Below, in pieces: positions 44,591 through 52,786 of a DNA stretch of 64,000 nt; the first letter of the stretch is position 1, and each line of letters begins with the position of its first letter. Made by a program: the position numbers and the translations under genes. This DNA comes from Rudaea sp. 3F27F6 (GTDB taxonomy: Bacteria; Pseudomonadota; Gammaproteobacteria; Xanthomonadales; Rhodanobacteraceae), in NCBI RefSeq assembly GCF_005503555.1, contig NZ_SCNG01000006.1, positions 1 through 64,000 on the forward strand. Reading direction: 5' to 3'. Below the pieces are notes generated by a model that ran no database searches, was not told the origin of the DNA, and saw nothing but the letters and a program-made list of their open reading frames with translations.

Positions 44591-45523
44591 TCAGCCGCGC
44601 GGGGTTGTTCCCGCCTGCTCCAACCACAGGCGTCGCAACTGACGCGCCGAGCCGAGGCCGGCCATCGTCGCTGCCGATTCGACGCTGACGCCGGTCGCCA
44701 GCGCCTGTTTGGCGACCGCGAAGCGCAGGCGCGCGTGGTACTCGCGCACCGACATACCGGTCGCATCGCGGAAATGCCGCGTCAGCGTGCGCACGCTGAC
44801 ATGCGCGCGCGCTGCGAGGCGCGGCAGAGGCCAATCCTCGTGCGCGGCGCGCGCAAGCGCATCCTGCGCACGGTGAATGCCCGGGTCCATGTGATTGCGG
44901 CCTTCGAGCCACGGCGACAGCGCCGCATCGTCGGGCGCGCGGCGCAGATAGACGACCATGTGCCGCGCCACCTCGACGGAAAGCTGCGGACTCGCGAGTT
45001 CGGCGATCAGGTGCAGAGCGAGGTCGATGCCCGCGGTGATGCCCGCGCTCGTGTAGAAGCCGCGGTCCTCGACGAAGACGCGGCTGTCGAGCACCTGCGC
45101 TGCGGGCGCCTCGGCGCGCAGCGCCTCGATATTGAGATGATGCGTGGTGCAGCGCTTGCCGTCGAGCAGCCCGGCGCGCGCCGCGAACAACGCACCCGCG
45201 CAGACGCAGGCAAAGCGCTTCGGCACCGTGCCGACTTCGCGCAGCCAGCGCACGAGCGCGCGCCCCGGCTTCGAGGCGAGCGCCGCCGCGTCGTGCGTGG
45301 AACCGCAGACGATCAACAAGTCTTCCGCGCGCAACGTCGCCGGCAGCGGCTCGATCCGCCCAAGAGTCACGCCGATCGATGTGGTCGCAGCGGCTTCGGC
45401 CGCGGCGACGCGCACGCGGAACTCGCCTCCGTGTGCGGCCGCGATACGGAACGCCTCGGCCGGCCCGGCGAAATCGAGCAGAACCAAATCGGGAGGTAGA
45501 ACGAAACAGACGTCGATGGGCAT
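44591..45523 (-). CDS. GlxA-type AraC-family transcriptional regulator
   Basis: 310 residues. N-terminal DJ-1/PfpI-like domain (about 1-185) with the nucleophile-elbow segment FACVCAGALFAARAGLLDG, then an AraC double helix-turn-helix (about 215-305): LAARAHVSVRTLTRHFRDATGMSVREYHARLR and VESAATMAGLGSARQLRR. This layout binds an amidase-type ligand and activates catabolic genes. It is downstream of an isochorismatase-like hydrolase on the same strand, separated by an inverted-repeat element. The inducer is unknown. Confidence 0.93.
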   Translation of the reverse strand: MPIDVCFVLPPDLVLLDFAGPAEAFRIAAAHGGEFRVRVAAAEAAATTSIGVTLGRIEPLPATLRAEDLLIVCGSTHDAAALASKPGRALVRWLREVGTVPKRFACVCAGALFAARAGLLDGKRCTTHHLNIEALRAEAPAAQVLDSRVFVEDRGFYTSAGITAGIDLALHLIAELASPQLSVEVARHMVVYLRRAPDDAALSPWLEGRNHMDPGIHRAQDALARAAHEDWPLPRLAARAHVSVRTLTRHFRDATGMSVREYHARLRFAVAKQALATGVSVESAATMAGLGSARQLRRLWLEQAGTTPRG

Positions 45524-45549
45524 GGGGGGACTTCTTGAAGAGCATTTTT

Positions 45550-45649
45550 GCCACGGATTACACGGATCAACACGGATTAAGAGCCGAAATATTGGAATTT
45601 GATTTAGTGATGTTCCGCTCTATCCGTGTTGATCCGAGTAATCCGTGGC
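45550..45649. repeat. Dispersed inverted-repeat element, copy 4
   Basis: Left arm GCCACGGATTACACGGAT continuing with a third CACGGAT; right arm with ATCCGTG, ATCCGAG and ATCCGTGGC. The arms are the same as in copies 1-3, but the central segment is longer (about 40 bp) and AT-rich. It lies between the isochorismatase-like gene and the regulator, in the transcript leader of the latter. Confidence 0.9.
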
Positions 45650-45663
45650 CAAAATCTTTTCCG

Positions 45664-46212
45664 CTACACCGCCAACGCTTCATCCACCGTCACGATACGT
45701 GCGAAGCGGTCGCGCAACACCAGCTCTGTGCGTTCGCGGATGTCCTGCGCGCTGAACGTCCTACCGCTGCGCGGATCGGTCATCGGAAACGTCAGCGTAG
45801 CCTCGCTGACGAAATCGACCTGATAGCCGAGGTCGCTGGCGACGCGCGTGGTCGTCTCGCAGCACTGCTCGGTGCGGATTCCGGCCACGAGCAGACGACG
45901 GATCCCGCGCTCGCGCAGCCAACCGTCGAGACCGGTGTCGGTGAACGCATTGTGCACATGCTTGACGAATTCGACCGCGTGCGTGTCCGGCATCCATTCG
46001 AGCGGCTTGACCAGACCGCTTGCGAGCGCGAACGGGCCGTCGCCGTCCTCGTGCAGGACCCGCACGACGGGCCAGCCTTTCGCCGCGGCGCCTTCAATCA
46101 GCTTGACGATGGAACTGCGGAACGCCGGCAGGTCATCCTCGCGCCAGTAATCGCGCTGCGGAAAAGATTGCTGCACGTCGATGCTCAGTACGGCGGTGTC
46201 GATCTTGCTCAT
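45664..46212 (-). CDS. Isochorismatase-like cysteine hydrolase
   Basis: 182 residues from ATG 46212 (GGAG upstream). Catalytic triad region: AVLSIDVQQSF supplies the Asp, the Lys is probably in FVKHVHNAF, and the nucleophile Cys in VAGIRTEQCCETTTRVA, with the cis-peptide-type turn before it. The family covers isochorismatases, nicotinamidases and ureidoacid hydrolases. With a GlxA-type regulator downstream it probably hydrolyses an amide; substrate unknown. Confidence 0.9.
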   Translation of the reverse strand: MSKIDTAVLSIDVQQSFPQRDYWREDDLPAFRSSIVKLIEGAAAKGWPVVRVLHEDGDGPFALASGLVKPLEWMPDTHAVEFVKHVHNAFTDTGLDGWLRERGIRRLLVAGIRTEQCCETTTRVASDLGYQVDFVSEATLTFPMTDPRSGRTFSAQDIRERTELVLRDRFARIVTVDEALAV

Positions 46213-46453
46213 GATGGGCTCCAGTGGTTTCAAGGTGCCGACATCGTGAATCTTTCGTCGCCGGCTTTCGAGCCGGTTTCGAGACCAGTATGGGACAATC
46301 CGGGCCAAATCCGAAACGCCTGCGCCGATCGGCTTGCCGTGCTGCTCGCGGCGGCACGGTCGCCGATCGCGTTGCGGGCGTATTCGCTCCGCATTCGGCG
46401 CCTTTCGCATTGCGCGGCGCTAAACTAGGCAAAAGACTCGGGATCAAGCATTC

Positions 46454-46978
46454 ATGCTCACGCCGCCAATCGATCTGCAGAAGTGGATAGCCGCACACCG
46501 CGACGAGCTGAAGCCGCCGGTCGGCAACAAGTGCATCGTTGACGGCGATTTCATCGTCATGATCGTCGGCGGCCCGAATGCGCGCAGCGATTACCACTGG
46601 GAGGAAGGCCCCGAGTTCTTCTACCAGATCGAGGGCGAGATGGTGCTCAAGGTCCAGGACGAAGGCCGCGCGCGCGACATCCCAATCCGTGCCGGCGAGA
46701 TGTTCTACCTGCCGCCGCGCGTGCCGCACTCGCCGCAGCGCATGGCCGGCGGCGTCGGGCTGGTGATCGAGCGCAAGCGGCTCGCTCACGAGAAAGACGG
46801 GCTGCTTTGGTTCTGTGCGAACTGCAACCACAAGCTCTACGAGGAATACTTCCACCTGCACAGCATCGAGCGCGATTTTCCGCCGGTGTTCGAGCACTAC
46901 TATCGCTCGCTCGATGCACGCACCTGCCGGAATTGCAGACAAGTGGCCGAAGTTCCGGAAAAGTACCGAAACCCGTAA
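46454..46978 (+). CDS. nbaC: 3-hydroxyanthranilate 3,4-dioxygenase
   Basis: 174 residues. Opens the ring of 3-hydroxyanthranilate with O2, a step of the kynurenine route to quinolinate/NAD or of tryptophan catabolism. Cupin iron ligands His48, Glu54 and His92 ([19 protein letters not shown]) are all present, as is the second, rubredoxin-like metal site Cys121, Cys124, Cys158 and Cys161 (FCANC, CRNC) of bacterial HAO. No other kynurenine-pathway gene lies nearby. The isolated location suggests the rest is elsewhere. Confidence 0.95.
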   Translation: MLTPPIDLQKWIAAHRDELKPPVGNKCIVDGDFIVMIVGGPNARSDYHWEEGPEFFYQIEGEMVLKVQDEGRARDIPIRAGEMFYLPPRVPHSPQRMAGGVGLVIERKRLAHEKDGLLWFCANCNHKLYEEYFHLHSIERDFPPVFEHYYRSLDARTCRNCRQVAEVPEKYRNP

Positions 46979-47042
46979 GAGCGCGATTCATCGCGCCCGG
47001 CTTTTGATCCCGCGCAGAAGACGCGAGCGAACTGGACTGTGC

Positions 47043-47067
47043 ATGTTCGCGCAAGGCGCGCGAACAT
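47043..47067. terminator. Convergent hairpin
   Basis: ATGTTCGCGC (47043-47052), loop AAGGC, GCGCGAACAT (47058-47067), between the stops of nbaC and the minus-strand cyclophilin. Perfect 10-bp stem, no T run; probable bidirectional end site. Confidence 0.55.
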
Positions 47068-47073
47068 CGCATC

Positions 47074-48009
47074 CTACGGCGTCGCTGCACGCACCGGAAT
47101 CGGCACGCTGCAGACATCGACGTGGCCGAGCGGCACCTTGTAGAACTCGTCGATGCGGTTGCGCCGCGATTCGATCAATGTGGCGAACGCGGGCGTGTCG
47201 GTGCGCATGACTTCGAGGTTCACACGTTCGGCCGCGGGCACGTCGGCAGCGAGGCGCACGCGTTCGATCTTCACGCGCTGCTCGGGCTTGTCGTAGAAAC
47301 CCATCGCGGCGGCGCCACGCGGCAAGCTCGACAGCAGGTCCATGCCCTGGACGACACGGCCGACCGTGGTGATGTTGCGTTCGAGCCAGCGCGGCGCCTG
47401 GCCGATCACCGCGTAAAGCTCAGTGCCGCCGCCCGTGTCGACGTCGAGATCGCGGCCCACGCCGACCGTGCCGTAGCAATGCGCCAGCCAGGCCTGACCG
47501 AGCTTCGGGTCGCGTGCGCTCGGAAAATCACCGGAGAATCCGGTCTGCGCCGCGTAGCCGTCAACGTCGGGCAGGCGCACGAACGGAATCTTGTCGCCGA
47601 TCGGCATGCTGAACTCGGCTTTCAGCGTGCGCTTGGCGGTCTTGATCGCGCGCTGTTTGGTCTTGTCTTCGCCGTCCGGATCGCCCCACTGCACGACGTA
47701 GTTGTCCTGCACGCGCAGGATCGCGAGACCGTCGAAGTAGCCCTCGTGCACCAGCGCCTTGACATTGGCGACGTGATTCGGCGCGAACTCCGGCGCCAGC
47801 TCGATGACGACGCGGCCAGACTTGAGATCGAGATACAGCGTGTTGGCTGGATCGAGCGCATGCCAGTCCGACGGCTTGGAATTCTTGATCACGTCGGTCA
47901 TCGTCGGCGGCTTCTTGCTAGCGCCGTCGGCCGCATACGCACTGCCGATCGCCATGCCGGCCAGCGCTGCCGCACAGGCAATGCCGAGACTGCGGAATCT
48001 GTTCTTCAT
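47074..48009 (-). CDS. Exported cyclophilin-type peptidyl-prolyl isomerase
   Basis: 311 residues, signal peptide ending in GSAYA. Cyclophilin core: [35 protein letters not shown] at the start of the domain, [25 protein letters not shown] and [14 protein letters not shown]. About 60 residues follow the core. Some active-site positions (the FxxF-MxxG style loop) differ from PpiA, so activity may be low. It is in tandem with a PDZ lipoprotein gene 22 bp upstream, and both are in the periplasmic quality-control style. Confidence 0.9.
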   Translation of the reverse strand: MKNRFRSLGIACAAALAGMAIGSAYAADGASKKPPTMTDVIKNSKPSDWHALDPANTLYLDLKSGRVVIELAPEFAPNHVANVKALVHEGYFDGLAILRVQDNYVVQWGDPDGEDKTKQRAIKTAKRTLKAEFSMPIGDKIPFVRLPDVDGYAAQTGFSGDFPSARDPKLGQAWLAHCYGTVGVGRDLDVDTGGGTELYAVIGQAPRWLERNITTVGRVVQGMDLLSSLPRGAAAMGFYDKPEQRVKIERVRLAADVPAAERVNLEVMRTDTPAFATLIESRRNRIDEFYKVPLGHVDVCSVPIPVRAATP

Positions 48010-48031
48010 CGCTTCCCCCTGTTGTCGAAGA

Positions 48032-48841
48032 TTATTTCTTTGCGTCGCGCGATTCCGTTGCGAGCATGCCGAGGCGGACCATGCGCTCGACCTGCACGCC
48101 GTCGCGACTGATCGTCAAGGTCACGCGCTTGCCCATGTTCGCGCGCAGCTGATTCTGGAAATCCGCGCGGTCGCGCACGCCCGCGCCGTTGAACTTGAGG
48201 ACGAAATCGCCGCTGCGCAGATTCGCCTCGGACGCCGGCGTGCCGCCGATCACCGAACCGATCTGCACGCCTCCGTTGACGCCGAGCTTCTTTATCTCGT
48301 CGGCGGTCATATTGCGGAACTGCGCGCCGAACGGCAGTTTGTAGCGCACGTAGTAGGTCGCGACGAGCGCGGCGGGCGCCGGGCCGTCGTCCAGCGTGCA
48401 CGCCGCGGTCATCTCGGTAGCGAGCTTCGCGGCGGCTTTTTCATCGGCCGGCAGCACGTAGACCAGCGCCTTGTCCGCGCCGACGCGCACGCCGGTGCGC
48501 TGTGCCCAGTCGCGCGCGGTCCCATCGGCGGTCGGGTAGCAACCCGTGCCGATACGCACGAAGCTCTTGGCGACGAGTTTGCGCTCGTCCGCGCGGATGC
48601 CGGTGCCATCGGCGATTTCCGGCGTCTGCGGCGGCGGCGCCGCACGCAGTTCGGCGACGAGGTCCGCGCCGTGGCCCGCGGTGACGCTGTAGCGCCCCGG
48701 CTCCACCGCCGACGGCGGCGGCGCGGCGCCCGGTTCGAGCCGTTCCGGCGCGCGTTGAAATACCGCGCAGCCGCCGAGCAACGACAAACAGACAATGTGG
48801 ACCGCGAAGCCGCGGAATTTCTTGATAGACAGGGCCGACAT
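48032..48841 (-). CDS. PDZ-domain lipoprotein
   Basis: 269 residues from ATG 48841 (lipobox LLGGC, Cys25). The middle part (about 70-180) is a family I do not recognise. The C-terminal PDZ domain (about 185-265) has [21 protein letters not shown] and [23 protein letters not shown] domains bind protein C-termini, so it may recruit clients at the envelope. There is no protease triad. It is 22 bp upstream of the cyclophilin and probably cotranscribed. An upstream in-frame ATG at 48892 would add 17 non-conserved residues. Confidence 0.8.
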   Translation of the reverse strand: MSALSIKKFRGFAVHIVCLSLLGGCAVFQRAPERLEPGAAPPPSAVEPGRYSVTAGHGADLVAELRAAPPPQTPEIADGTGIRADERKLVAKSFVRIGTGCYPTADGTARDWAQRTGVRVGADKALVYVLPADEKAAAKLATEMTAACTLDDGPAPAALVATYYVRYKLPFGAQFRNMTADEIKKLGVNGGVQIGSVIGGTPASEANLRSGDFVLKFNGAGVRDRADFQNQLRANMGKRVTLTISRDGVQVERMVRLGMLATESRDAKK

Positions 48842-48873
48842 ACGCAGCGATAGTAACGCTTTAAAAGTTAAGG

Positions 48874-48897
48874 AAGCGGTGAACTCGTTCACCGCTT
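48874..48897. other. Hairpin A in the divergent intergenic region
   Basis: AAGCGGTGAA (48874-48883), loop CTCG, TTCACCGCTT (48888-48897), a perfect 10-bp stem between the PDZ lipoprotein and EamA genes. It would lie in the 5' leader of the minus-strand gene. Confidence 0.6.
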
Positions 48898-48921
48898 TCG
48901 TGGGCGGCAGAGGCTCGACGC

Positions 48922-48947
48922 AAATCGGGCACTTCCCTGCCCGATTT
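48922..48947. other. Hairpin B in the divergent intergenic region
   Basis: AAATCGGGCA (48922-48931), loop CTTCCC, TGCCCGATTT (48938-48947). A second perfect 10-bp stem 24 bp from hairpin A, nearer to the EamA start. A/T ends make it terminator-like in shape, although no gene runs into it from either side. Confidence 0.6.
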
Positions 48948-48994
48948 CGCGCCGTTTTCGCTCCGGGTTCGTGCCGGGTTTTTCAGAGATCATC

Positions 48995-49942
48995 ATGTCG
49001 TCCGCCGCCGCCACTACCGCCATCGACTCGAAGCGCACACTGCGCGTCGCACAATTCCAGATCCATTTCTGCGTGCTGTTATGGGGATTCACCGCGATCC
49101 TCGGCAAACTGATCTCGCTGCCCGCGCTCGCCCTTGTGCGCTGGCGCATGCTCATCGTCACTGTTGCGCTGCTCGTCGTGCCGAAGGTCTGGCGCGGGCT
49201 GCGCGCGATCACGCTGCGACTGTTCTTCGCCTATGCTCTGGTCGGCTTCTTCGTCGCGATGCATTGGCTCGCGCTCTATGCCTCGATCAAGCTCTCCAAC
49301 GCCTCGGTCGGGGCGACCTGCATCGCGATCGCGCCGGTGTTTCTCGCCGTGCTCGAACCATGGCTGGCGCGGCGTCGCTTTCTCTGGCATGAGTTGTGGA
49401 TCGGCATCGGCGTGGTGCCCGGCGTCGCCCTTGTCGTCGGCGGCATTCCCGACGAGATGCGCATGGGCGTACTCGTCGGCGTGGTTTCCGCCTTTTTCTG
49501 CGCCCTTTTCGGCGCACTGAACAAGCGCCTCGTCGAGCGCGCCGACCCGTTCACGGTGACGGCGATCGAACTCGGCACCGGCGCGGCGATCCTCTGGCTG
49601 ATCGCGTCGGTCGTGCCGCACGACGGCAGCGTGTTCGATCTGCCGAACGCGCAAGACGGGTTCTTCCTCGCGGTGCTCGCGATTCTCTGCACGCTGGTGC
49701 CGTTCACTTTGTCTCTGGTCGCGCTGCGCCATTTGTCGGCGTTCGCCGTCGAGCTCGCGGTGAACCTCGAGCCCGTCTACGCGATCCTGATCGCGATTCC
49801 TTTGTTCGGCGAGCAGCGCGATCTCGATCTTTCGTTCTATCTGGGCGTCGCGATCATCATCGGCGCGGTGCTCATACATCCGCTGCTCGAACGGCGCCGG
49901 CCGCACAAGGTCGAAACCAATGTCGCGGGTGGAGTGGATTGA
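48995..49942 (+). CDS. EamA/DMT-family transporter
   Basis: 315 residues from ATG 48995, with ten predicted membrane helices in two EamA repeats (about 25-150 and 165-305). Signature stretches are HFCVLLWGFTAILGKLIS, LALYASIKLSNASVGATCIA and LRHLSAFAVELAVNLEPVYAILIA. Exports metabolites or amino acids; which substrate is not readable. It is monocistronic and divergent from the PDZ lipoprotein. Confidence 0.9.
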   Translation: MSSAAATTAIDSKRTLRVAQFQIHFCVLLWGFTAILGKLISLPALALVRWRMLIVTVALLVVPKVWRGLRAITLRLFFAYALVGFFVAMHWLALYASIKLSNASVGATCIAIAPVFLAVLEPWLARRRFLWHELWIGIGVVPGVALVVGGIPDEMRMGVLVGVVSAFFCALFGALNKRLVERADPFTVTAIELGTGAAILWLIASVVPHDGSVFDLPNAQDGFFLAVLAILCTLVPFTLSLVALRHLSAFAVELAVNLEPVYAILIAIPLFGEQRDLDLSFYLGVAIIIGAVLIHPLLERRRPHKVETNVAGGVD

Positions 49943-49955
49943 ACGGCGGTTTGAG

Positions 49956-50045
49956 CACGGATGGGCATGGATAGAAGTCCGCAGAGCAGATCGTCCATGA
50001 GTTCATCGGGATTGCTTTATCTGTGTCGATCCGCATTTATCTGCG
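49956..50045. repeat. Dispersed inverted-repeat element, copy 5 (degenerate)
   Basis: Left units CACGGAT at 49956 and CATGGAT at 49966; right units ATCTGTG at 50019, ATCCGCA at 50029 and ATCTGCG at 50039, again 10 bp apart. The arms no longer pair perfectly. It sits in the 226-bp gap between the EamA gene and ada; the rest of the gap holds no gene. Confidence 0.6.
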
Positions 50046-50168
50046 CATGTCGGCGTCGAAACGCTTTGCTCCATTTGAATCTCGAATTCGAAAGCAAGAG
50101 CCGGAGTGCTTGCGATCATGCGCGTCTCTAAGCTGCGTCCACCTTCACCGAAATCCAAAGGAACGCAG

Positions 50169-51245
50169 ATGAACGTCATGCTAAAAAACGCGGCTCTCGA
50201 CGCCCTCGAAGCCGATCCGCGCTGGGCCGCCGTCGTCGCCAAGGATGCGGAGGCCGACGGCAGTTTCTACTACTCGGTCAAAACTACCGGCGTGTACTGC
50301 CGGCCGTCCTGCGGCGCACGCTTGCCGCGACCGGAAAACATCGCCTTCCACGCGACGCGCGCCGACGCCGAGAAGGCCGGTTATCGCCCGTGCAAGCGCT
50401 GCAAGCCCGACCAGCCAGCGCTCGCCGACCAGCACGCGGCCACCATCACCGCCGCCTGCCGCTGGATCGAGGACGCCGAGGAAGTACCGAGCCTCGACGC
50501 GCTCGCCACACAGGCCGGCATGAGTCCGTATCATTTCCACCGCGTGTTCAAGGCCGTCACCGGCGTGACGCCGAAGGCCTATGCCACAGCTCATCGTGCA
50601 CGGCGCGTGCGCGACGGACTCAATCGCGGCGACCGCGTCACCGATGCGATCTTCGATGCGGGCTACAACTCCAATGCACGCTTCTACGAGCAGTCGAACG
50701 CCCTGCTCGGCATGACGCCGAGCGATTGGCGCCGCGGCGGCGCGAACGCCGAAATCCGTTTCGCGATCGGTCAGTGCTCGCTCGGCGCGATCCTCGTCGC
50801 GTGTAGCGAAAAAGGCATCTGCGCGATCCTGCTCGGCGACGATGCCGATCGGCTCGCACGCGATCTGCAGGACCAGTTTCCGAACGCCAGACTGATCGGC
50901 GACGATCCCGATTTCGCCAATCTCGTGGCGCAGGTGGTCGGTTTCGTCGAAGCGCCGGGCCAAGGTCTCGACCTGCCGCTCGACGTGCGCGGTACGGCGT
51001 TCCAGCAGCGCGTATGGGACGCGTTGCGCAAGATTCCGGCCGGGTCAACGGCGAGCTACAGTGAGATCGCCGAACGCATCGGCTCGCCGAAGGCGGTGCG
51101 CGCCGTGGCGCAGGCCTGTGCTTCGAACAAGATCGCCTTGGCGATTCCCTGCCACCGCGTGGTGCGCAATGACGGTGCGCTCTCGGGCTACCGCTGGGGC
51201 GTCGAGCGCAAGCGCGCACTGCTCGAACGCGAGGAGCACGCATGA
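50169..51245 (+). CDS. ada: Ada: methylphosphotriester/O6-methylguanine repair protein and activator
   Basis: 358 residues. N-Ada zinc domain with Cys44, Cys48, Cys75 and Cys78 (VYCRPSCGARLPRPENI; YRPCKRCKPD); Cys44 is the methylphosphotriester acceptor. AraC-type helix-turn-helix (about 95-195). C-terminal DNA methyltransferase with acceptor Cys328 in IPCHRVVRNDG and SPKAVRAVAQA. All three domains and both acceptor cysteines are present, so it should be a full sensor and enzyme. ATG 50169 follows AAAGGAACG. Its stop overlaps the next start (ATGA). Confidence 0.96.
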   Translation: MNVMLKNAALDALEADPRWAAVVAKDAEADGSFYYSVKTTGVYCRPSCGARLPRPENIAFHATRADAEKAGYRPCKRCKPDQPALADQHAATITAACRWIEDAEEVPSLDALATQAGMSPYHFHRVFKAVTGVTPKAYATAHRARRVRDGLNRGDRVTDAIFDAGYNSNARFYEQSNALLGMTPSDWRRGGANAEIRFAIGQCSLGAILVACSEKGICAILLGDDADRLARDLQDQFPNARLIGDDPDFANLVAQVVGFVEAPGQGLDLPLDVRGTAFQQRVWDALRKIPAGSTASYSEIAERIGSPKAVRAVAQACASNKIALAIPCHRVVRNDGALSGYRWGVERKRALLEREEHA

Positions 51246-51985
51246 ACGTGGCGGCGACAGCCGACCTCGTTGTTGCGCAAACCCCGGTCGCACGCGTTGC
51301 GCAACTGGACTGGGCGCGCATCGAGAGCGATCTTGATGCGCGCGGTAACGCGCTGGTCGAAGGCTTGATCGAACCGGCGCGCTGCGTCGAACTCGCTGCG
51401 CTCTACGACGACGACGCGCGTTTCCGCAGCCGTGTGGTGATGGCGCGGCACGGCTACGGGCGCGGCGAGTACCGCTATTTCCGCTATCCGTTACCCGGCA
51501 CGATCGCCACGCTGCGCGAAGCCTTCTATCCGCATCTCGCCCCGGTCGCGAACCGCTGGAACACGGCGATGGACATCGCGGCGCGTTACCCACCGACGCA
51601 CGCGGAATTCCTCGATCAGTGCCACGCCGCGGGCCAGACGCGTCCGACACCGTTGCTGTTGCGATACGGCGCGGGCGACTACAACTGTTTGCATCAGGAT
51701 CTGTACGGCGAGCAGGTGTTTCCGCTTCAGGTCGCGATCCTGCTGTCCGACCCGCAGCGCGATTTCGTCGGCGGCGAGTTCGTCCTCACCGAACAGCGGC
51801 CGCGCATGCAGTCACGCCCCGAAGTCGTGCCGCTGCGCCAGGGCGATGCGGTGATCTTCGCCGTGCATCATCGGCCCGTGGTCGGCGCGCGCGGTACCTA
51901 CCGGGTCAATCTGCGCCACGGCGTCAGCCGCGTGCGCAGCGGCAGACGGCATACGCTCGGCATCATCTTCCACGACGCGAGTTGA
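51242..51985 (+). CDS. 2OG-Fe(II) oxygenase coupled to ada
   Basis: 247 residues of the double-stranded beta-helix dioxygenases. Iron ligands His151 and Asp153 (CLHQDLYG) and His209/His210 (FAVHHRP); a 2-oxoglutarate Arg lies in the following RVNLRHGVSRVRSGRRHT stretch. FVGGEFVLTEQRPR precedes the barrel's second half. The sequence is of the prolyl-4-hydroxylase-like group and lacks the AlkB nucleotide-recognition lid pattern, though it sits where alkB often does, overlapping ada by four bases. Role in alkylation response is inferred from context; the substrate is unknown. Convergent with the next gene, 15 bp away. Confidence 0.88.
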   Translation: MNVAATADLVVAQTPVARVAQLDWARIESDLDARGNALVEGLIEPARCVELAALYDDDARFRSRVVMARHGYGRGEYRYFRYPLPGTIATLREAFYPHLAPVANRWNTAMDIAARYPPTHAEFLDQCHAAGQTRPTPLLLRYGAGDYNCLHQDLYGEQVFPLQVAILLSDPQRDFVGGEFVLTEQRPRMQSRPEVVPLRQGDAVIFAVHHRPVVGARGTYRVNLRHGVSRVRSGRRHTLGIIFHDAS

Positions 51986-52000
51986 GCGCTGAGGTGGTAA

Positions 52001-52660
52001 TCAGCCGCCAGCCGACGGACGCGGCAACGCCATGCGCGGGGCCGGCGAACAGGCCGACGAGAGATAGCCGAGCCCTTCGCTGTCGTGGGCGAAGGTCACC
52101 GAAGTCTGGCTGCCGTTGCGCGAAACGCTGACGACGTAAATACTGTCGTAATCGTCGCTGGGCCATGCCGGCACGATGCCCGGATCGCCACCGTTGTGCT
52201 TGACGATATTGGCGACGAGCTTGACCAGTTCCTTGTGTTCCCAGGCCAGAAACACGGTGGAACTTTGGTATTTCGATTTGGCCAGTTCGGACTCGACGTC
52301 GTCGATGTCGCTCTTGCCGTATTTTAGATTGACCGTCACGCCCGCGGCGACCGCGGTCGGCTCGATCGTCGCGAGCGCACGCAGGTACCAATAGTCGACG
52401 CCGTTGTCGTCCTGTTTCTGTTTCGGCTCGACGGCGAAGACGTAGGCCGGTGTGCCGTATTTCGCAAGAAGGATATTCGGCAGTGCGACCGCGCGATTCT
52501 GGCCCTGACAGGTCAACTGGCCGTTGTCGACGTCGGCCGGCTTCTCGCCATGGCGGACGAAGACGAGGGTCTCGACGGTCGGTGTCGCGGCCGACGCGGC
52601 GGCGGCCGCAAACGAAAGAACGAGCGCCGCGCCGGCGGCGCGCAGAAGAAGGTTGAGCAT
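52001..52660 (-). CDS. Exported histidine phosphatase superfamily protein
   Basis: 219 residues, signal peptide (LLLRAAGAALVLSFAAAAASA). The phosphohistidine motif VFVRHGEKPA is near residue 33 and a second His lies in VFLAWEHKELVKL; the region TCQGQNRAVALPNILL supplies the usual Arg. This branch is close to secreted phytase-like or ecdysteroid-phosphatase-like proteins. Substrate unknown. GAGGTCACG precedes the start. Confidence 0.87.
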   Translation of the reverse strand: MLNLLLRAAGAALVLSFAAAAASAATPTVETLVFVRHGEKPADVDNGQLTCQGQNRAVALPNILLAKYGTPAYVFAVEPKQKQDDNGVDYWYLRALATIEPTAVAAGVTVNLKYGKSDIDDVESELAKSKYQSSTVFLAWEHKELVKLVANIVKHNGGDPGIVPAWPSDDYDSIYVVSVSRNGSQTSVTFAHDSEGLGYLSSACSPAPRMALPRPSAGG

Positions 52661-52703
52661 CGTGACCTCGCTACGAGAAAGTCCGCCGCGACATGCCGCA
52701 AGG

Positions 52704-52725
52704 GACGGCCGCGACTGCGGCCGTC
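52704..52725. other. Perfect 9-bp hairpin after htpG
   Basis: GACGGCCGC (52704-52712), loop GACT, GCGGCCGTC (52717-52725), 62 bp past the htpG stop. GC-only stem, no U run; possible transcript end. Confidence 0.5.
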
Positions 52726-52786
52726 ACAATACTGTCACACGGTTTCTTGCATCGGGCTGACGATTGCCCGACTGAGGCATGAACGC

